A stretch of DNA of 64,000 bases, taken from assembly GCF_029836165.1 (NCBI RefSeq), contig NZ_JAOEBG010000022.1, positions 1 to 64,000 of the forward strand, read 5' to 3'. Shown piece by piece: positions 39,465 through 47,996 of this stretch. The notes below the pieces were generated by a model. It worked only from the letters and a program-made list of their open reading frames with translations, ran no database searches and was not told the DNA's origin. Each line of letters opens with the position of its first letter. The first letter of the stretch is position 1. The DNA comes from Pseudomonas sp. GD04091. Its GTDB lineage: Bacteria > Pseudomonadota > Gammaproteobacteria > Pseudomonadales > Pseudomonadaceae. The position numbers and the translations under genes are program-made.

Positions 39465-39466
39465 CG

Positions 39467-40555
39467 TCAGACTTGGCGTGGCAAGCCTTCCAGGCAGGTC
39501 GCCAGGTGATAAGGGGTCGTCGAGGGCATGTCATGCCGGCTGACCGCGCCACTGCCATCGCGGCATTCATGCCAGCCGCCCGCATGCAGGAATCGCGACT
39601 GCAGCGCCTGCAACTGCTCCAGCAGCTTCGCCTCGCTCCCCTGTCGTAGCGCCAGCGCCCGCAGATACTCCGCCTGCGCCCAGATCCGCTGGGTCGCATC
39701 GAGCACCTGGCCGTCGACATCCAGCATCGCCAGCACCGCCGAATCCTTCACCCCGCACTGTTCGGCATATTCGAAGGCACGGCTGATGGAGCTGTGAAGG
39801 TCACTCCCGCGCAGCAGCGGCGAGGTGTCGAGCAGGTAGAACCATTCGAACTGGTGCCCCGGCTCGAACCAGTTATCCACAGCCCCGCGCGGCTTTTCCA
39901 GCATCAACCCATGGGTCGGCTCGATGAACTGCGCCTGCAGCGCATCGCACAGCTGCAGCAGCGCATGGCGCACATCGTCGTCCTCGCGCACGGCCAGCAC
40001 CTGCAGGAACGCCTCGGCCAGGTGCATCTGCGGGTTCTGCAGCGGGCCGCTGCCCAGCTGCGACCAGTCTTCGCCAAGGCTGGCCTCGTACAGGCCATCG
40101 TCCCGGGCGAACTGCCCGGCAACGACTTCGAGCGCGCCATTGAGCGTGGCTTCCACCAACCCGTCGCCCACCTTGCCCCAGTAGTGGGCGCAGGCGAAGA
40201 CGATGAAGGCGTGGGTGTAGAGGTCCTTGCGCCGGTCCAGCGGCTTGCCTTCGGCATCGATGCTGTAGAACCAGCCGCCGTGTTCGGCGTCGTGGAAGTG
40301 CTTCTGCAGCGAGCGGAACAGCGCGGCTGCTCGCTCGGCCGCGCCCGGTTGCTCGATGCGGCTGCTGAACAGGTACAGCTGGCGAGCGCAGGCCATGGCC
40401 CGGTAGCGCTGCACTGGCAGCGGGCGGTGCTGGATGTCGAGCGCCTCGTAGGGCAGGGCCATGTCGGCGTTCCAGCCTGGACCTTGCCACAGCGGCACGA
40501 TGCACTCGGCGAAATGCTGGCGGAAACGGGTCAATGCGGGGCGGGGGTCGGACAT
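39467..40555 (-). CDS. AGE-family epimerase/isomerase
   Basis: A 362-residue (alpha/alpha)6-barrel protein of the N-acylglucosamine 2-epimerase family. Members interconvert mannose and fructose or glucose, or epimerise N-acetyl-hexosamines. Visible family features include RPLPVQRYRAMACARQLYLFS, HGGWFYSIDAEG, HAFIVFACAHY and EPGHQFEWFYLL with the conserved histidines. The start MSDPRPALTRF was chosen; an ATG 33 bases upstream is possible and neither has a strong ribosome site. D-mannose isomerase activity is a reasonable guess only. It carries a perfect TTATCCACA at 39873-39881. Confidence 0.82.
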   Translation of the reverse strand: MSDPRPALTRFRQHFAECIVPLWQGPGWNADMALPYEALDIQHRPLPVQRYRAMACARQLYLFSSRIEQPGAAERAAALFRSLQKHFHDAEHGGWFYSIDAEGKPLDRRKDLYTHAFIVFACAHYWGKVGDGLVEATLNGALEVVAGQFARDDGLYEASLGEDWSQLGSGPLQNPQMHLAEAFLQVLAVREDDDVRHALLQLCDALQAQFIEPTHGLMLEKPRGAVDNWFEPGHQFEWFYLLDTSPLLRGSDLHSSISRAFEYAEQCGVKDSAVLAMLDVDGQVLDATQRIWAQAEYLRALALRQGSEAKLLEQLQALQSRFLHAGGWHECRDGSGAVSRHDMPSTTPYHLATCLEGLPRQV

Positions 40556-40641
40556 GGTGGCGCTCGTGACGGTCGGGCAGGGCGCCATGGTAGCAGAACT
40601 GACGGTGTCGTCAGCTTGCGCCCGCGAAGAGGCCGCCGTGG

Positions 40642-41274
40642 CTAACCCGGATTGCCCAGCCCCTGCCAATGCCGTGCGCCGACGAAGATGAAGCGCAGCT
40701 GCTGGGTGATCTTCTCTTGCGCTGTCAGCAGCTGTGGATGACCAGGCTCCGGGCTGTCGATCAGTTCGGGCAGGGTGGCGAACACGGTCTTCACCACCAG
40801 GTCGGCCATCACCGCCAGGGCCGCGCCGTCCAGGTGCTGCCAGCGCGGCATGCGCGCAAGGTCCGTCGCCAGGTCGCTGCTGATGTCCAGACGCAGCCGG
40901 GCGATGGCCTGGCGCACCGGTTGCGAGCCGCCGTACTGCTCGCGGGCGAGGAACAGGAACTGCGCCCGGTGCGCGGCGACCACGTCGAGGAAGATGCGCA
41001 CCGAGGCGTCGGTGATGCCGCCCAGCTCGAACTCGTTGTGGCGCACCAGGCGGATGGTCTGGCGGAAGGTGGTGTCGACCTCGGCGACCAGCGCCAGGCC
41101 CAGGGCATCCAGGTCGGGGAAGTGGCGATAGAAACCCGTGGGCACGATGCCGGCGGCCTTGGCCACCTCGCGCAGGCTGATGCTGCCGAAACCACGGCCG
41201 CTCTCCATGAGCAGGCAGGCGGCATCCAGCAGGGCCTGGCGGGTCTGTAGCTTCTGTTCGGCGCGCGGCAGCAT
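40642..41274 (-). CDS. desT: TetR-family regulator, DesT-like
   Basis: A 210-residue repressor closely resembling P. aeruginosa DesT, which senses the saturated/unsaturated acyl-CoA ratio and controls the DesBC desaturase. The N-terminal helix-turn-helix (SLREVAKAAGIVPTGFYRHFPD) and the motifs RHNEFELGGITDASVRIFLD and FLAREQYGG match that group. The start was taken at MLPRAEQKLQTRQ; a GTG 33 bases upstream is possible. No desBC genes lie next to it, so the target is remote or is the adjacent acyl-CoA-oxidase-like gene. Confidence 0.82.
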   Translation of the reverse strand: MLPRAEQKLQTRQALLDAACLLMESGRGFGSISLREVAKAAGIVPTGFYRHFPDLDALGLALVAEVDTTFRQTIRLVRHNEFELGGITDASVRIFLDVVAAHRAQFLFLAREQYGGSQPVRQAIARLRLDISSDLATDLARMPRWQHLDGAALAVMADLVVKTVFATLPELIDSPEPGHPQLLTAQEKITQQLRFIFVGARHWQGLGNPG

Positions 41275-41357
41275 GGGCACACATCGTATCGGGGTGGAAC
41301 CCAGCACTTTATTGGCTCACCGGAAAAAGTCAAAACCCGTGACGAGTCGGCCGAGCG

Positions 41358-43046
41358 CTATCGAAGATGCTGGCGCGCAAAGTGATCGATGTAGTCGCCC
41401 GAGGAGATGGGGGTCTGTGGCATCAGCCGGTCGGGAATGGACCGCTGTGCCATTTCCAGGATCCGTTCACCGTATTCGTCCAGCAGCGCCCGCCTGTGGC
41501 TCAGCCACCCCTGGGCCTGAGCCGGGGTGGCCGCGCCCGTGCCAACCAGGGTGGCGCAGTGGTGCTCCAGCTGATCCAGCAGATACAGCTCCAGCATCGC
41601 CAGTTGCACCCGGTCGAACCGTTGCTCGGTGAAGCGCAATGCCGCCAGGCGGATGCCCAGCAAGCTGGCCGACAGTAGCAGGTGCTCTGCATGCGAGGGT
41701 GAGTCCGCTGCCTGCTTGTGCGAATCATGCAGCGCGCAGATGCACCGATTCAGGGGCGCGAGCAGCGATTCGATACTGCCAGGCAGCGAGGTGGATACCT
41801 GCTGGCTGTGCCCGATGCCGAAGAAGAACCTGGCGGCCTTGAGCATGATGACCAGGTTGTCGCCCTCGGCGGTGATCGCGCCATTGTTCGCCTGGAAGTA
41901 ACCGATGATCCTGTTGACCGAAAACAGGCCCTGGGCACCGCATCGTTCCCTGATGCGCACCAGCACGCGTTGATTGTTCCAGGTGCTCGATGCCTTGAGC
42001 ATCGCCAGTTCATTGAGCTGTTCGCGTCGCATCACGGCCATGGCGTCGTCTCCGAAATGGGCGACGAAGTGGTCGAGCCAGGCGTTGTGGACGTGTGTCG
42101 AGGCGATATCGCAGATCAGCGGGTTGCGGTAGGTCGGGTAATCCAGCAGCCGCTGCGAGCCGCGAACGCCAAAACTGCGACGGTCCTGCGAGTAGCGCAG
42201 ATTGATCCGCAGTGCGGCTTCGGTTCCTGCCAGGGAAAACGCCGCCATGCACATCTTGCCGGCTTGTACGCGGTCCATCGACAGCAGAAAGCGCTGGCTC
42301 CTGCTTCGACCCAGCGAGTCGAAGTCGCCTGCTCGCGTGAAGCGGGCGATGCCCTTTTGCAGCAATGCGTCAAAGGGCAGGACCACGTTGTGGAACGAGG
42401 TGATCGCATTGTCCAGGTGGTATCCAGGTTTCTCTCCCAGAGGGCTGATACGCACGCCCGGGCGAATGCCCTCGTGGTCGTGCAACGGCAGCAGAAATGG
42501 AAACACGCCGTGATTGCACCCGTTGCACAGCAGCCTTGCCATGACCACGGCAATCTTCCCGAGGCCACCGGCGGTGGTATTGGGCATGAACTTGAAGGAG
42601 CGGGTGGTGGGCGAGGTCAGGACGAACGTCTGCGTGTCGGGGCTGTAGTGGGCTTCGCTTTCCAGGGAAAACAGGTTGTTGCCATAGCCCAGCTCGGTCG
42701 CCAGGAACACGCCGATGGCCTTGCCCTCGTTCAATTGCGCATACAGATGCCCGACATAGGCACTGTCGCTGCCCTGGCTCTTGATCGTGCCCATGCACAA
42801 GTTGAAGTGGATGCTCAGCATCGATGCCAGCGCGACGTCATGCATCGCGCTGACGCGATGCAGGTCGAGCAGGCGCGGAAGGTCGTTCAGCAGGGTATCG
42901 CCGCTGAGCTCTGGTCGAGCCAGCAGCTGCGCCAGCTTGTGCCTGGCTGCCTCGGCACTTTCGGCAGGGCGGGCGATGAGGGTCACGAGATCGCTGGTGA
43001 GCCAGTCGTAGGGTTGCTGGGAAGGAAGAAATGCAATCCGGTTCAC
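41358..43046 (-). CDS. Acyl-CoA oxidase/dehydrogenase-like flavoprotein
   Basis: A 562-residue protein with the acyl-CoA oxidase layout. TELGYGNNLFSLESEAHYSP with FVLTSPTTRSFKFMPNTTAG matches the FAD-binding middle strand domain of peroxisomal-type acyl-CoA oxidases, followed by a helical C-terminal half. A catalytic glutamate could not be placed with certainty. The GTG start follows a perfect AGGAGG by four bases; an upstream ATG at 43091 has a poorer site. This class is uncommon in pseudomonads. It lies upstream of and parallel to the DesT-like regulator, suggesting a lipid-related role. The exact substrate is unknown. Confidence 0.65.
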   Translation of the reverse strand: MNRIAFLPSQQPYDWLTSDLVTLIARPAESAEAARHKLAQLLARPELSGDTLLNDLPRLLDLHRVSAMHDVALASMLSIHFNLCMGTIKSQGSDSAYVGHLYAQLNEGKAIGVFLATELGYGNNLFSLESEAHYSPDTQTFVLTSPTTRSFKFMPNTTAGGLGKIAVVMARLLCNGCNHGVFPFLLPLHDHEGIRPGVRISPLGEKPGYHLDNAITSFHNVVLPFDALLQKGIARFTRAGDFDSLGRSRSQRFLLSMDRVQAGKMCMAAFSLAGTEAALRINLRYSQDRRSFGVRGSQRLLDYPTYRNPLICDIASTHVHNAWLDHFVAHFGDDAMAVMRREQLNELAMLKASSTWNNQRVLVRIRERCGAQGLFSVNRIIGYFQANNGAITAEGDNLVIMLKAARFFFGIGHSQQVSTSLPGSIESLLAPLNRCICALHDSHKQAADSPSHAEHLLLSASLLGIRLAALRFTEQRFDRVQLAMLELYLLDQLEHHCATLVGTGAATPAQAQGWLSHRRALLDEYGERILEMAQRSIPDRLMPQTPISSGDYIDHFARQHLR

Positions 43047-43200
43047 GATGCCTCCTGGCACTGGGTGCGCTTGATGCTCAATTGCAGTCATTGGCTCCGG
43101 TAAGGCACGCGGGTTTCGCTAGGGCTGAACAAGCGACCGGGACTAGGCAACGCTACCAACAGGTCAGGGCAGCCGAAACTGGCAGAAATAACAGGGGGGA

Positions 43201-43236
43201 GAAAAGAAAAAGCCCGATCAACAGTGATCGGGCTTT
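43201..43236 (-). terminator. Intrinsic terminator of repeat-protein gene
   Basis: Perfect 12-base stem AAAGCCCGATCA/TGATCGGGCTTT with an ACAG loop; on the minus strand a T-rich run TTTTTCTTTTC follows. It lies 50 bases beyond the repeat-protein stop. Confidence 0.88.
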
Positions 43237-43285
43237 GGAGGGGAGCAGGCGCAGTGGGGAGGGTTGTTGTACGTGGCCATGGCGA

Positions 43286-43741
43286 TCAGCTCACGCGGCT
43301 GATTTCGACCAGACGATCCGAGCCACCCTCGGCTACACGGTTGTTGCGTTCGTTCAGACGATCGGAGCCACCTTCGGCGACGCGGTTGTTGCGCTCGATC
43401 AGGCGATCGGAGCCACCTTCGGCGACGCGGTTGTTGCGTTCGATCAGGCGGTCGGAGCCACCTTCGGCGACGCGGTTGTTGCGTTCGATCAGACGATCGG
43501 AGCCACCTTCGGCGACGCGGTTGTTGCGTTCGATCAGACGATCGGAGCCGCCCTCGGCGACGCGGCCGGCGCGTTCCTGCAGACGCTCGGCGCCACCTTC
43601 TGCCAAGGTCTTCAGCGGCTGGCTGACGGTTGCGGCGCTGGAGCGCGATTCGGCGGTCAGGTGCTGGTCTTCGGCCGGCAGGGCGAAGGCGTTGGCAGCC
43701 AGTACGGACAGGGTCAGGCTCAGCAGCAGATGGCGTTTCAT
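43286..43741 (-). CDS. Secreted 15-residue tandem-repeat protein
   Basis: A 151-residue exported protein of unknown function. The signal peptide (MKRHLLLSLTLSVLAANAFA) is followed by a 24-residue linker and then seven units of consensus RVAEGGSDRLIERNN, starting at residues 45, 60, 75, 90, 105, 120 and 135; the first and last are divergent, and units 2-5 are identical in protein. The units alternate acidic and basic residues and should form a helical or coil rod in the periplasm or outside. AGGAG precedes the ATG by nine bases, and a strong terminator follows. No known domain recognised. Confidence 0.85.
   Translation of the reverse strand: MKRHLLLSLTLSVLAANAFALPAEDQHLTAESRSSAATVSQPLKTLAEGGAERLQERAGRVAEGGSDRLIERNNRVAEGGSDRLIERNNRVAEGGSDRLIERNNRVAEGGSDRLIERNNRVAEGGSDRLNERNNRVAEGGSDRLVEISRVS
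43289..43609. repeat. 45-bp minisatellite inside repeat-protein gene
   Basis: Seven tandem 45-base units that code for the 15-residue repeats. Central units differ only at a few silent bases. Because 45 is a multiple of three, copy-number change would leave the frame intact and only alter protein length. Confidence 0.9.
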
Positions 43742-44066
43742 GATTCGGTGCTCCTCTCGGGGGCTGGAAAGTGGTTACGGAGCCAATGCTACGCCCGGTA
43801 ACTCCAGAGAGAAGTTCATCAGGATAATGGTAACAATCGATGCAATTGATACTGGGTTGCGGCTGCTCTGGATCAGTGTTTACAGGGGATTCGCCGAAAT
43901 AGTGGCACGTTGCTCCCCCGGTAACACCTGCTGGCTGCTCGACGAAAAGCTGAGAAAGGCGACAGGAAAAACTTCGCTATCATGCCGTCCGGATTAAACC
44001 CGGCGACGTTTCATCAGTCCGACATACTGAGTGCCATCGTCGCCACGCAGTCAGGAGAATCACGCA
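43742..44066. other. 325-base divergent intergenic region
   Basis: Lies between the repeat-protein gene (minus) and the asmA-like gene (plus). It is less GC-rich than neighbouring coding DNA. A TATCAT (43978-43983) could serve as a -10 for the plus-strand gene, but no fitting -35 is seen. No ORF of note. Confidence 0.4.
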
Positions 44067-46133
44067 ATGACGCGACCCGCCAGAATCCTCATCTGGACCT
44101 TCGCCACCCTCGCCACCCTGCTGGCGATCCTGGTGGTGGTGATCGCCACCTTCGACTGGAACCGCGTCAAGCCGCTGCTCAACGAGAAAGTATCCGAAGC
44201 CCTGCACCGCCCCTTCGCGATCAATGGCAACCTCGCCGTGCACTGGCGCACCGAACCTGAGGAAGGTGGCTGGCGCGCGTTCGTGCCCTGGCCGCACTTC
44301 ACCGCCGAAGACCTCACCCTGGGCAACCCCGACTGGCTCAAGGAGCCGCGCATGGTCGGCCTGGAACGTGTGGACTTGCGCCTGGCGCCGCTGCCGTTGA
44401 TCGTCCAGCGCATCAGCATCCCCCGTATCGACCTGGTCAAACCCACCGCCAGTCTCACCCGCCTGGCCGATGGCCGGGCCAACTGGGAATTCGACTTCGG
44501 GCCCAAGGACGACAACGAAGCCCCTTCGTCATGGGTGCTGGACATCGGCGCCATAGGTTTCGATCAAGGCAACGTCAGCTTCGACGACCAGACCCTGAAA
44601 ACCAGCATGAAGGTGCAGATCGATCCGCTGGGCAAGCCGGTACCGTTCAGCGACATCGTCGGCAAGGCCCGCGCCGAGAAGGCCGGCAAGGCCCAGGACT
44701 ACGCGTTCGGCCTCAAGGCCCAGGGTCGTTACAAGGGCCTGTCGGTGACCGGTACCGGCAAGATCGGTGGCCTGCTGGCGTTGCAGGACGCCAGCCAGCC
44801 GTTCCCACTGCAGGCCGATGTGCGCCTCGGCGATACCCATGTGGCCCTCGCCGGCACCCTGACCGATCCGCGCAACCTGGGGGCCCTCGACCTGCGTCTG
44901 AAACTCTCCGGCAGCAGTCTGGGCAATCTCTATCCGCTGACCGGCGTGACCCTGCCCGACACGCCGGCCTACGCCACCGATGGCCGCCTGAGCGCCAACC
45001 TGCATGACCCCCAGGGCGCGCACTTTCGCTACGAGGGCTTCAACGGCAAGATCGGCGACAGCGATATCCACGGCGACCTGGCCTTCGTCGCCAGCCAGCC
45101 CCGGCCCAGATTGTCGGGCAACCTGGTGTCCAACCAGCTGTTGTTCAAGGACCTGGCACCTCTGATCGGCGCCGATTCCAACAGCGAGCAGAAGGCCCGG
45201 GGCGGCGCCAGCAAGCAACCGGCCGACAAGGTGCTGCCGGTCGAGGCGTTTCGTACCGAACGCTGGCGGGCCATGGACGCTGACGTGACCTTCGCCGGCA
45301 AGCGCATCGTGCATAGCGAGAAACTACCGTTCAACGATCTCTCTGCCCATGTGATCCTCGAAGACGGCCTGCTGCGCCTGCAACCCCTGCGTTTCGGCGT
45401 GGCCGGTGGCAACCTCGACGCCAATATCCGCCTGGACGGGCGCAGCACGCCGATGCAGGGCCGTGCCCAGTTGACCGCCCGTGGCTTCAAGCTCAAGCAG
45501 CTGTTTCCCGGTTTCGCGCCCATGCAGACCAGCTTCGGCGAACTCAACGGCGACGCCGACATCAGCGGCAGGGGCAACTCGGTGGCGGCGCTGCTGGGCA
45601 CAGCCGACGGCGACCTGCGCCTGCTGGTCAACGACGGCGCGATCAGTCGCGGTCTGATGGAGATCGCCGGGCTCAACGTGGGCAACTACGTGATCGGCAA
45701 GCTGTTCGGCGACGAAGAGGTGAAGATCAACTGCGCGGCGGCCGATGTCGGCGTCAAGCAGGGCCTGGCCACCACCCGCCTGTTCGTCTTCGACACGGAG
45801 AACGCGATCATCCATATCAATGGCACGGCCAACTTCGCCAGCGAGCAGCTGGACCTGAAGATCAGCCCCGAATCCAAGGGGCTGCGCCTGTTCTCGCTGC
45901 GTTCGCCACTGTACGTGCGCGGGCCGTTTGCCAAGCCGAGCGCCGGCGTGCAGGCAGTGCCGCTGGCACTGCGGGGCGCGGGCATGGTCGCGTTGGGCGT
46001 GGTGGCGGGGCCGGCGGCGGGGCTGCTGGCGCTGATCGCGCCGAGCAGCGGGGATGTACCGAACCAGTGCACGCCGTTGCTGCAGCAGATGAGGTCGGGC
46101 AAGGCTCCGGCGGCGGTGAAGAGCAAAGGCTGA
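44067..46133 (+). CDS. AsmA-family protein
   Basis: A 688-residue envelope protein with one N-terminal membrane anchor (ILIWTFATLATLLAILVVVIATF) and a large periplasmic AsmA-type domain. AsmA-like proteins form bridge-like beta structures implicated in phospholipid transport and outer-membrane assembly. Family features include the anchor followed by NWNRVKPLLNEKVSEALHRP-like sequence and the C-terminal AsmA_2 segment around FAPMQTSFGELNGDADISG. CAGGAGAA supports the ATG at 44067. No operon partner is visible, since the following gene is broken. Confidence 0.88.
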   Translation: MTRPARILIWTFATLATLLAILVVVIATFDWNRVKPLLNEKVSEALHRPFAINGNLAVHWRTEPEEGGWRAFVPWPHFTAEDLTLGNPDWLKEPRMVGLERVDLRLAPLPLIVQRISIPRIDLVKPTASLTRLADGRANWEFDFGPKDDNEAPSSWVLDIGAIGFDQGNVSFDDQTLKTSMKVQIDPLGKPVPFSDIVGKARAEKAGKAQDYAFGLKAQGRYKGLSVTGTGKIGGLLALQDASQPFPLQADVRLGDTHVALAGTLTDPRNLGALDLRLKLSGSSLGNLYPLTGVTLPDTPAYATDGRLSANLHDPQGAHFRYEGFNGKIGDSDIHGDLAFVASQPRPRLSGNLVSNQLLFKDLAPLIGADSNSEQKARGGASKQPADKVLPVEAFRTERWRAMDADVTFAGKRIVHSEKLPFNDLSAHVILEDGLLRLQPLRFGVAGGNLDANIRLDGRSTPMQGRAQLTARGFKLKQLFPGFAPMQTSFGELNGDADISGRGNSVAALLGTADGDLRLLVNDGAISRGLMEIAGLNVGNYVIGKLFGDEEVKINCAAADVGVKQGLATTRLFVFDTENAIIHINGTANFASEQLDLKISPESKGLRLFSLRSPLYVRGPFAKPSAGVQAVPLALRGAGMVALGVVAGPAAGLLALIAPSSGDVPNQCTPLLQQMRSGKAPAAVKSKG

Positions 46134-46162
46134 GCGGTAGTCGGGTCTCGATATGCGACCGG

Positions 46163-46254
46163 CTACAGCCCCAGCGCCGTGAGAAAGGCATCGATCTGGC
46201 GCTCGAAGGCAGGCCGCTCGTACTCCACCAACGCCATGCGCCACAGGCCCTGCC
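46163..46254 (-). pseudogene. tetR-type regulator remnant (C-terminus only)
   Basis: On the minus strand this short stretch reads QGLWRMALVEYERPAFERQI then DAFLTALGL and stop, which looks like the last 29 or so residues of a TetR-family regulator. It has no start, helix-turn-helix or upstream part: the reading frame runs straight into epoxide hydrolase sequence on the opposite strand. Probably one side of a deletion junction near 46250. Confidence 0.55.
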
Positions 46255-47385
46255 ATCGACGACCTGCACCAGCGCCTGCGCCTGATCCGCTGGCCTGACC
46301 CCGAACTGGTCGACGACTGGTCACAGGGCGTGCCGTTGGAGGCCGCCAAGGCTCTGGTCGAGCATTGGCTGCACCGCTATGACTGGCGCCGTTTCGAGGC
46401 GCGCATCAACCGTTTCGAGCAGTTCCACAGCGAGATCGACGGTGTCGCCATTCACTTCATCCACGCCCGCTCGCCGCATGCCGAGGCGCTGCCGATCCTG
46501 CTGACCCATGGCTGGCCGGGCTCGGTGGTGGAGTTCCTGGATGTCATCGAGCGCCTGACCCATCCCACCCGCTTTGGCGGGCGGGCCGAGGACGCCTTCC
46601 ATGTCGTGGTTCCGTCGATCCCCGGCTATGGCTTCTCGGAAAAGCCCACCGAGCTGGGCTGGAATCCGCAGCGCATTGCCCGCGCCTGGGCAGTACTGAT
46701 GAACGACAGGCTCGGTTATTCGCGGTGGGTGGCCCAGGGTGGCGATTGGGGTTCGGCGATCACGCACGCCTTGGCCAGCCAACGCCCGCAGGGTCTGCTG
46801 GCGGCCCACGTGAACCTGTTGCTGGTGGTGCCCGAGCAGACTCCGGAGCAACCCAGTGCCGCGGAACTGCGCGCCCTGGCGGATGTGGAGCACTACCTGG
46901 ACCAGATGTCCGGCTATGCCGACCAGATGAACACGCGTCCGCAGACCATCGGTTATGCGCTGAACGATTCACCGCTGGCGCTGGCCATGTGGATGTACGA
47001 GAAATTCTGGGAGTGGACCGACAACCAGGGGCGGCCGGAAGATGCGTTGAGCCATGACCAGATGCTCGATGACATCTCGCTGTACTGGTTCACCGGTACC
47101 GGCGCCTCCAGCGCGCGGCTGTATTGGGAGGGGGTGGGCAGGACCATTCGCGACCGTGGCTTCTTCTCGGCGGTGCGCGCGTCATCCGAGCGCATTCAGG
47201 TGCCGATGGCCGCCACCGTGTTTCCCGGCGAGACCTTCCAGCCGCCCAAGGCCTGGGCACAGGCGGCGTATGCCGAGCTGTTCTACTGGAACGAGGTCGA
47301 CCGGGGCGGGCATTTCGCGGCGTTCGAGCAACCGCAGGTATTCGCCCAGGAAATGTGGCAGGCGTTCGCGGCGTTGCGCGATTGA
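46252..47385 (+). pseudogene. Epoxide hydrolase, 5'-truncated
   Basis: Encodes about 377 residues of an epoxide hydrolase with the EHN N-terminal domain (IDDLHQRLRLIRWPDPELVD, WSQGVPL) and an alpha/beta-hydrolase core: HGWPGS (oxyanion), the nucleophile motif GGDWGS, and a C-terminal His region (GGHFAAFEQP). The first 12-15 residues and the start codon are missing: upstream in frame there is a stop near 46187 and no ATG. GTG at 46330 could still start a shortened 351-residue protein lacking part of the EHN domain. Most likely inactivated by the deletion that also removed the divergent tetR. Confidence 0.65.
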
Positions 47386-47442
47386 TGGCCAGGGAGGCCC
47401 GCCCCGCGACCACGTCGCCGGGCGGGGTCGCGGGGGATACCG

Positions 47443-47970
47443 TCAAAGCCCTTGCAGCAGATCCGACATGTCGTCCGCGTGCTCTTCCTCCTGGGCCAGG
47501 ATGTCCTCGAAGATGCGCCGCGTGGTCGGGTCCTTGTCACCGATGTACTGGATGATCTCGCGGTAGCTGTCGATGGCGATACGCTCGGCCACCAGGTCTT
47601 CCAGCACCATCTCCTTCAGCGAACTGCCCGCCACGTACTGGGCGTGGGAGTTCTTGCTCAGGTTGTCCGGGTTGAAGTCCGGCTCGCCGCCCAGCTGCAC
47701 GATGCGCTCGGCCAGCTTGTCGGCGTGCTCGGCTTCCTGGGTGGCGTGCTCGAGGAACTCTTCGGCGGCGACGCTGGCCTTGATGCCGCTGGCCATGAAG
47801 TAGTGCCGCTTGTAGCGCAGGGTGCAGACCAGCTCGGTGGCCAGCGACTCGTTGAGCAGGCGCAGGATCTTCTCGCGGTCGGCATGGTAACCCTCGGTCA
47901 CCGCGCCTTGCTCGACGTGCTGGCGGGCGCGTTCGCGCAGGGTCTTAACATCGGTCAGTTCAACGCTCAT
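47443..47970 (-). CDS. Ferritin-like/bacterioferritin-like protein
   Basis: A 175-residue four-helix-bundle protein. Ferroxidase-type residues are spread over NESLATELVCTLRYKRHYF, EFLEHATQEAEHADKLAERI and the C-terminal EDILAQEEEHADDM, with the usual E-X6-Y and E-X2-H patterns. Likely stores or detoxifies iron in the cytosol, possibly Dps-like. The start was taken at MSVELTDVKTLRERA (GGAG six bases upstream). It is transcribed just after osmE (27 bases), so both may answer to stress. Confidence 0.85.
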   Translation of the reverse strand: MSVELTDVKTLRERARQHVEQGAVTEGYHADREKILRLLNESLATELVCTLRYKRHYFMASGIKASVAAEEFLEHATQEAEHADKLAERIVQLGGEPDFNPDNLSKNSHAQYVAGSSLKEMVLEDLVAERIAIDSYREIIQYIGDKDPTTRRIFEDILAQEEEHADDMSDLLQGL

Positions 47971-47996
47971 GTTCATCTCCGAAAGGATCATGGGGG

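Noticed and set aside
39467-41284. 605-codon fused frame covering the AGE gene and the desT region
   Set aside because: The N-terminal third is an out-of-frame shadow of desT; homology starts at MSDPRPALTRF.
43289-43609. Regular repeats that might suggest a CRISPR array
   Set aside because: Units are contiguous with no unique spacers and are coding.
43902-43915. TGGCAC...TTGCT sigma-54 look-alike before the asmA-like gene
   Set aside because: TGGCACGTTGCT lacks the required spacer; GG and GC are far too close.
43031-43997. Two plus-strand frames with GATFGDAVVAFDQTI-like or SEPPSATRLLRSIRR-like repeats
   Set aside because: They are readings of the 45-bp minisatellite in other frames; repeat length divisible by three keeps all frames open. 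The minus-strand frame has the signal peptide, ribosome site and terminator.
46330-47385. Intact epoxide hydrolase starting at GTG 46330
   Set aside because: Family sequence clearly continues upstream of this codon (IDDLHQRLRLIRWPDPELVD) to the junction near 46252, so the gene is truncated, though a shortened product is possible.
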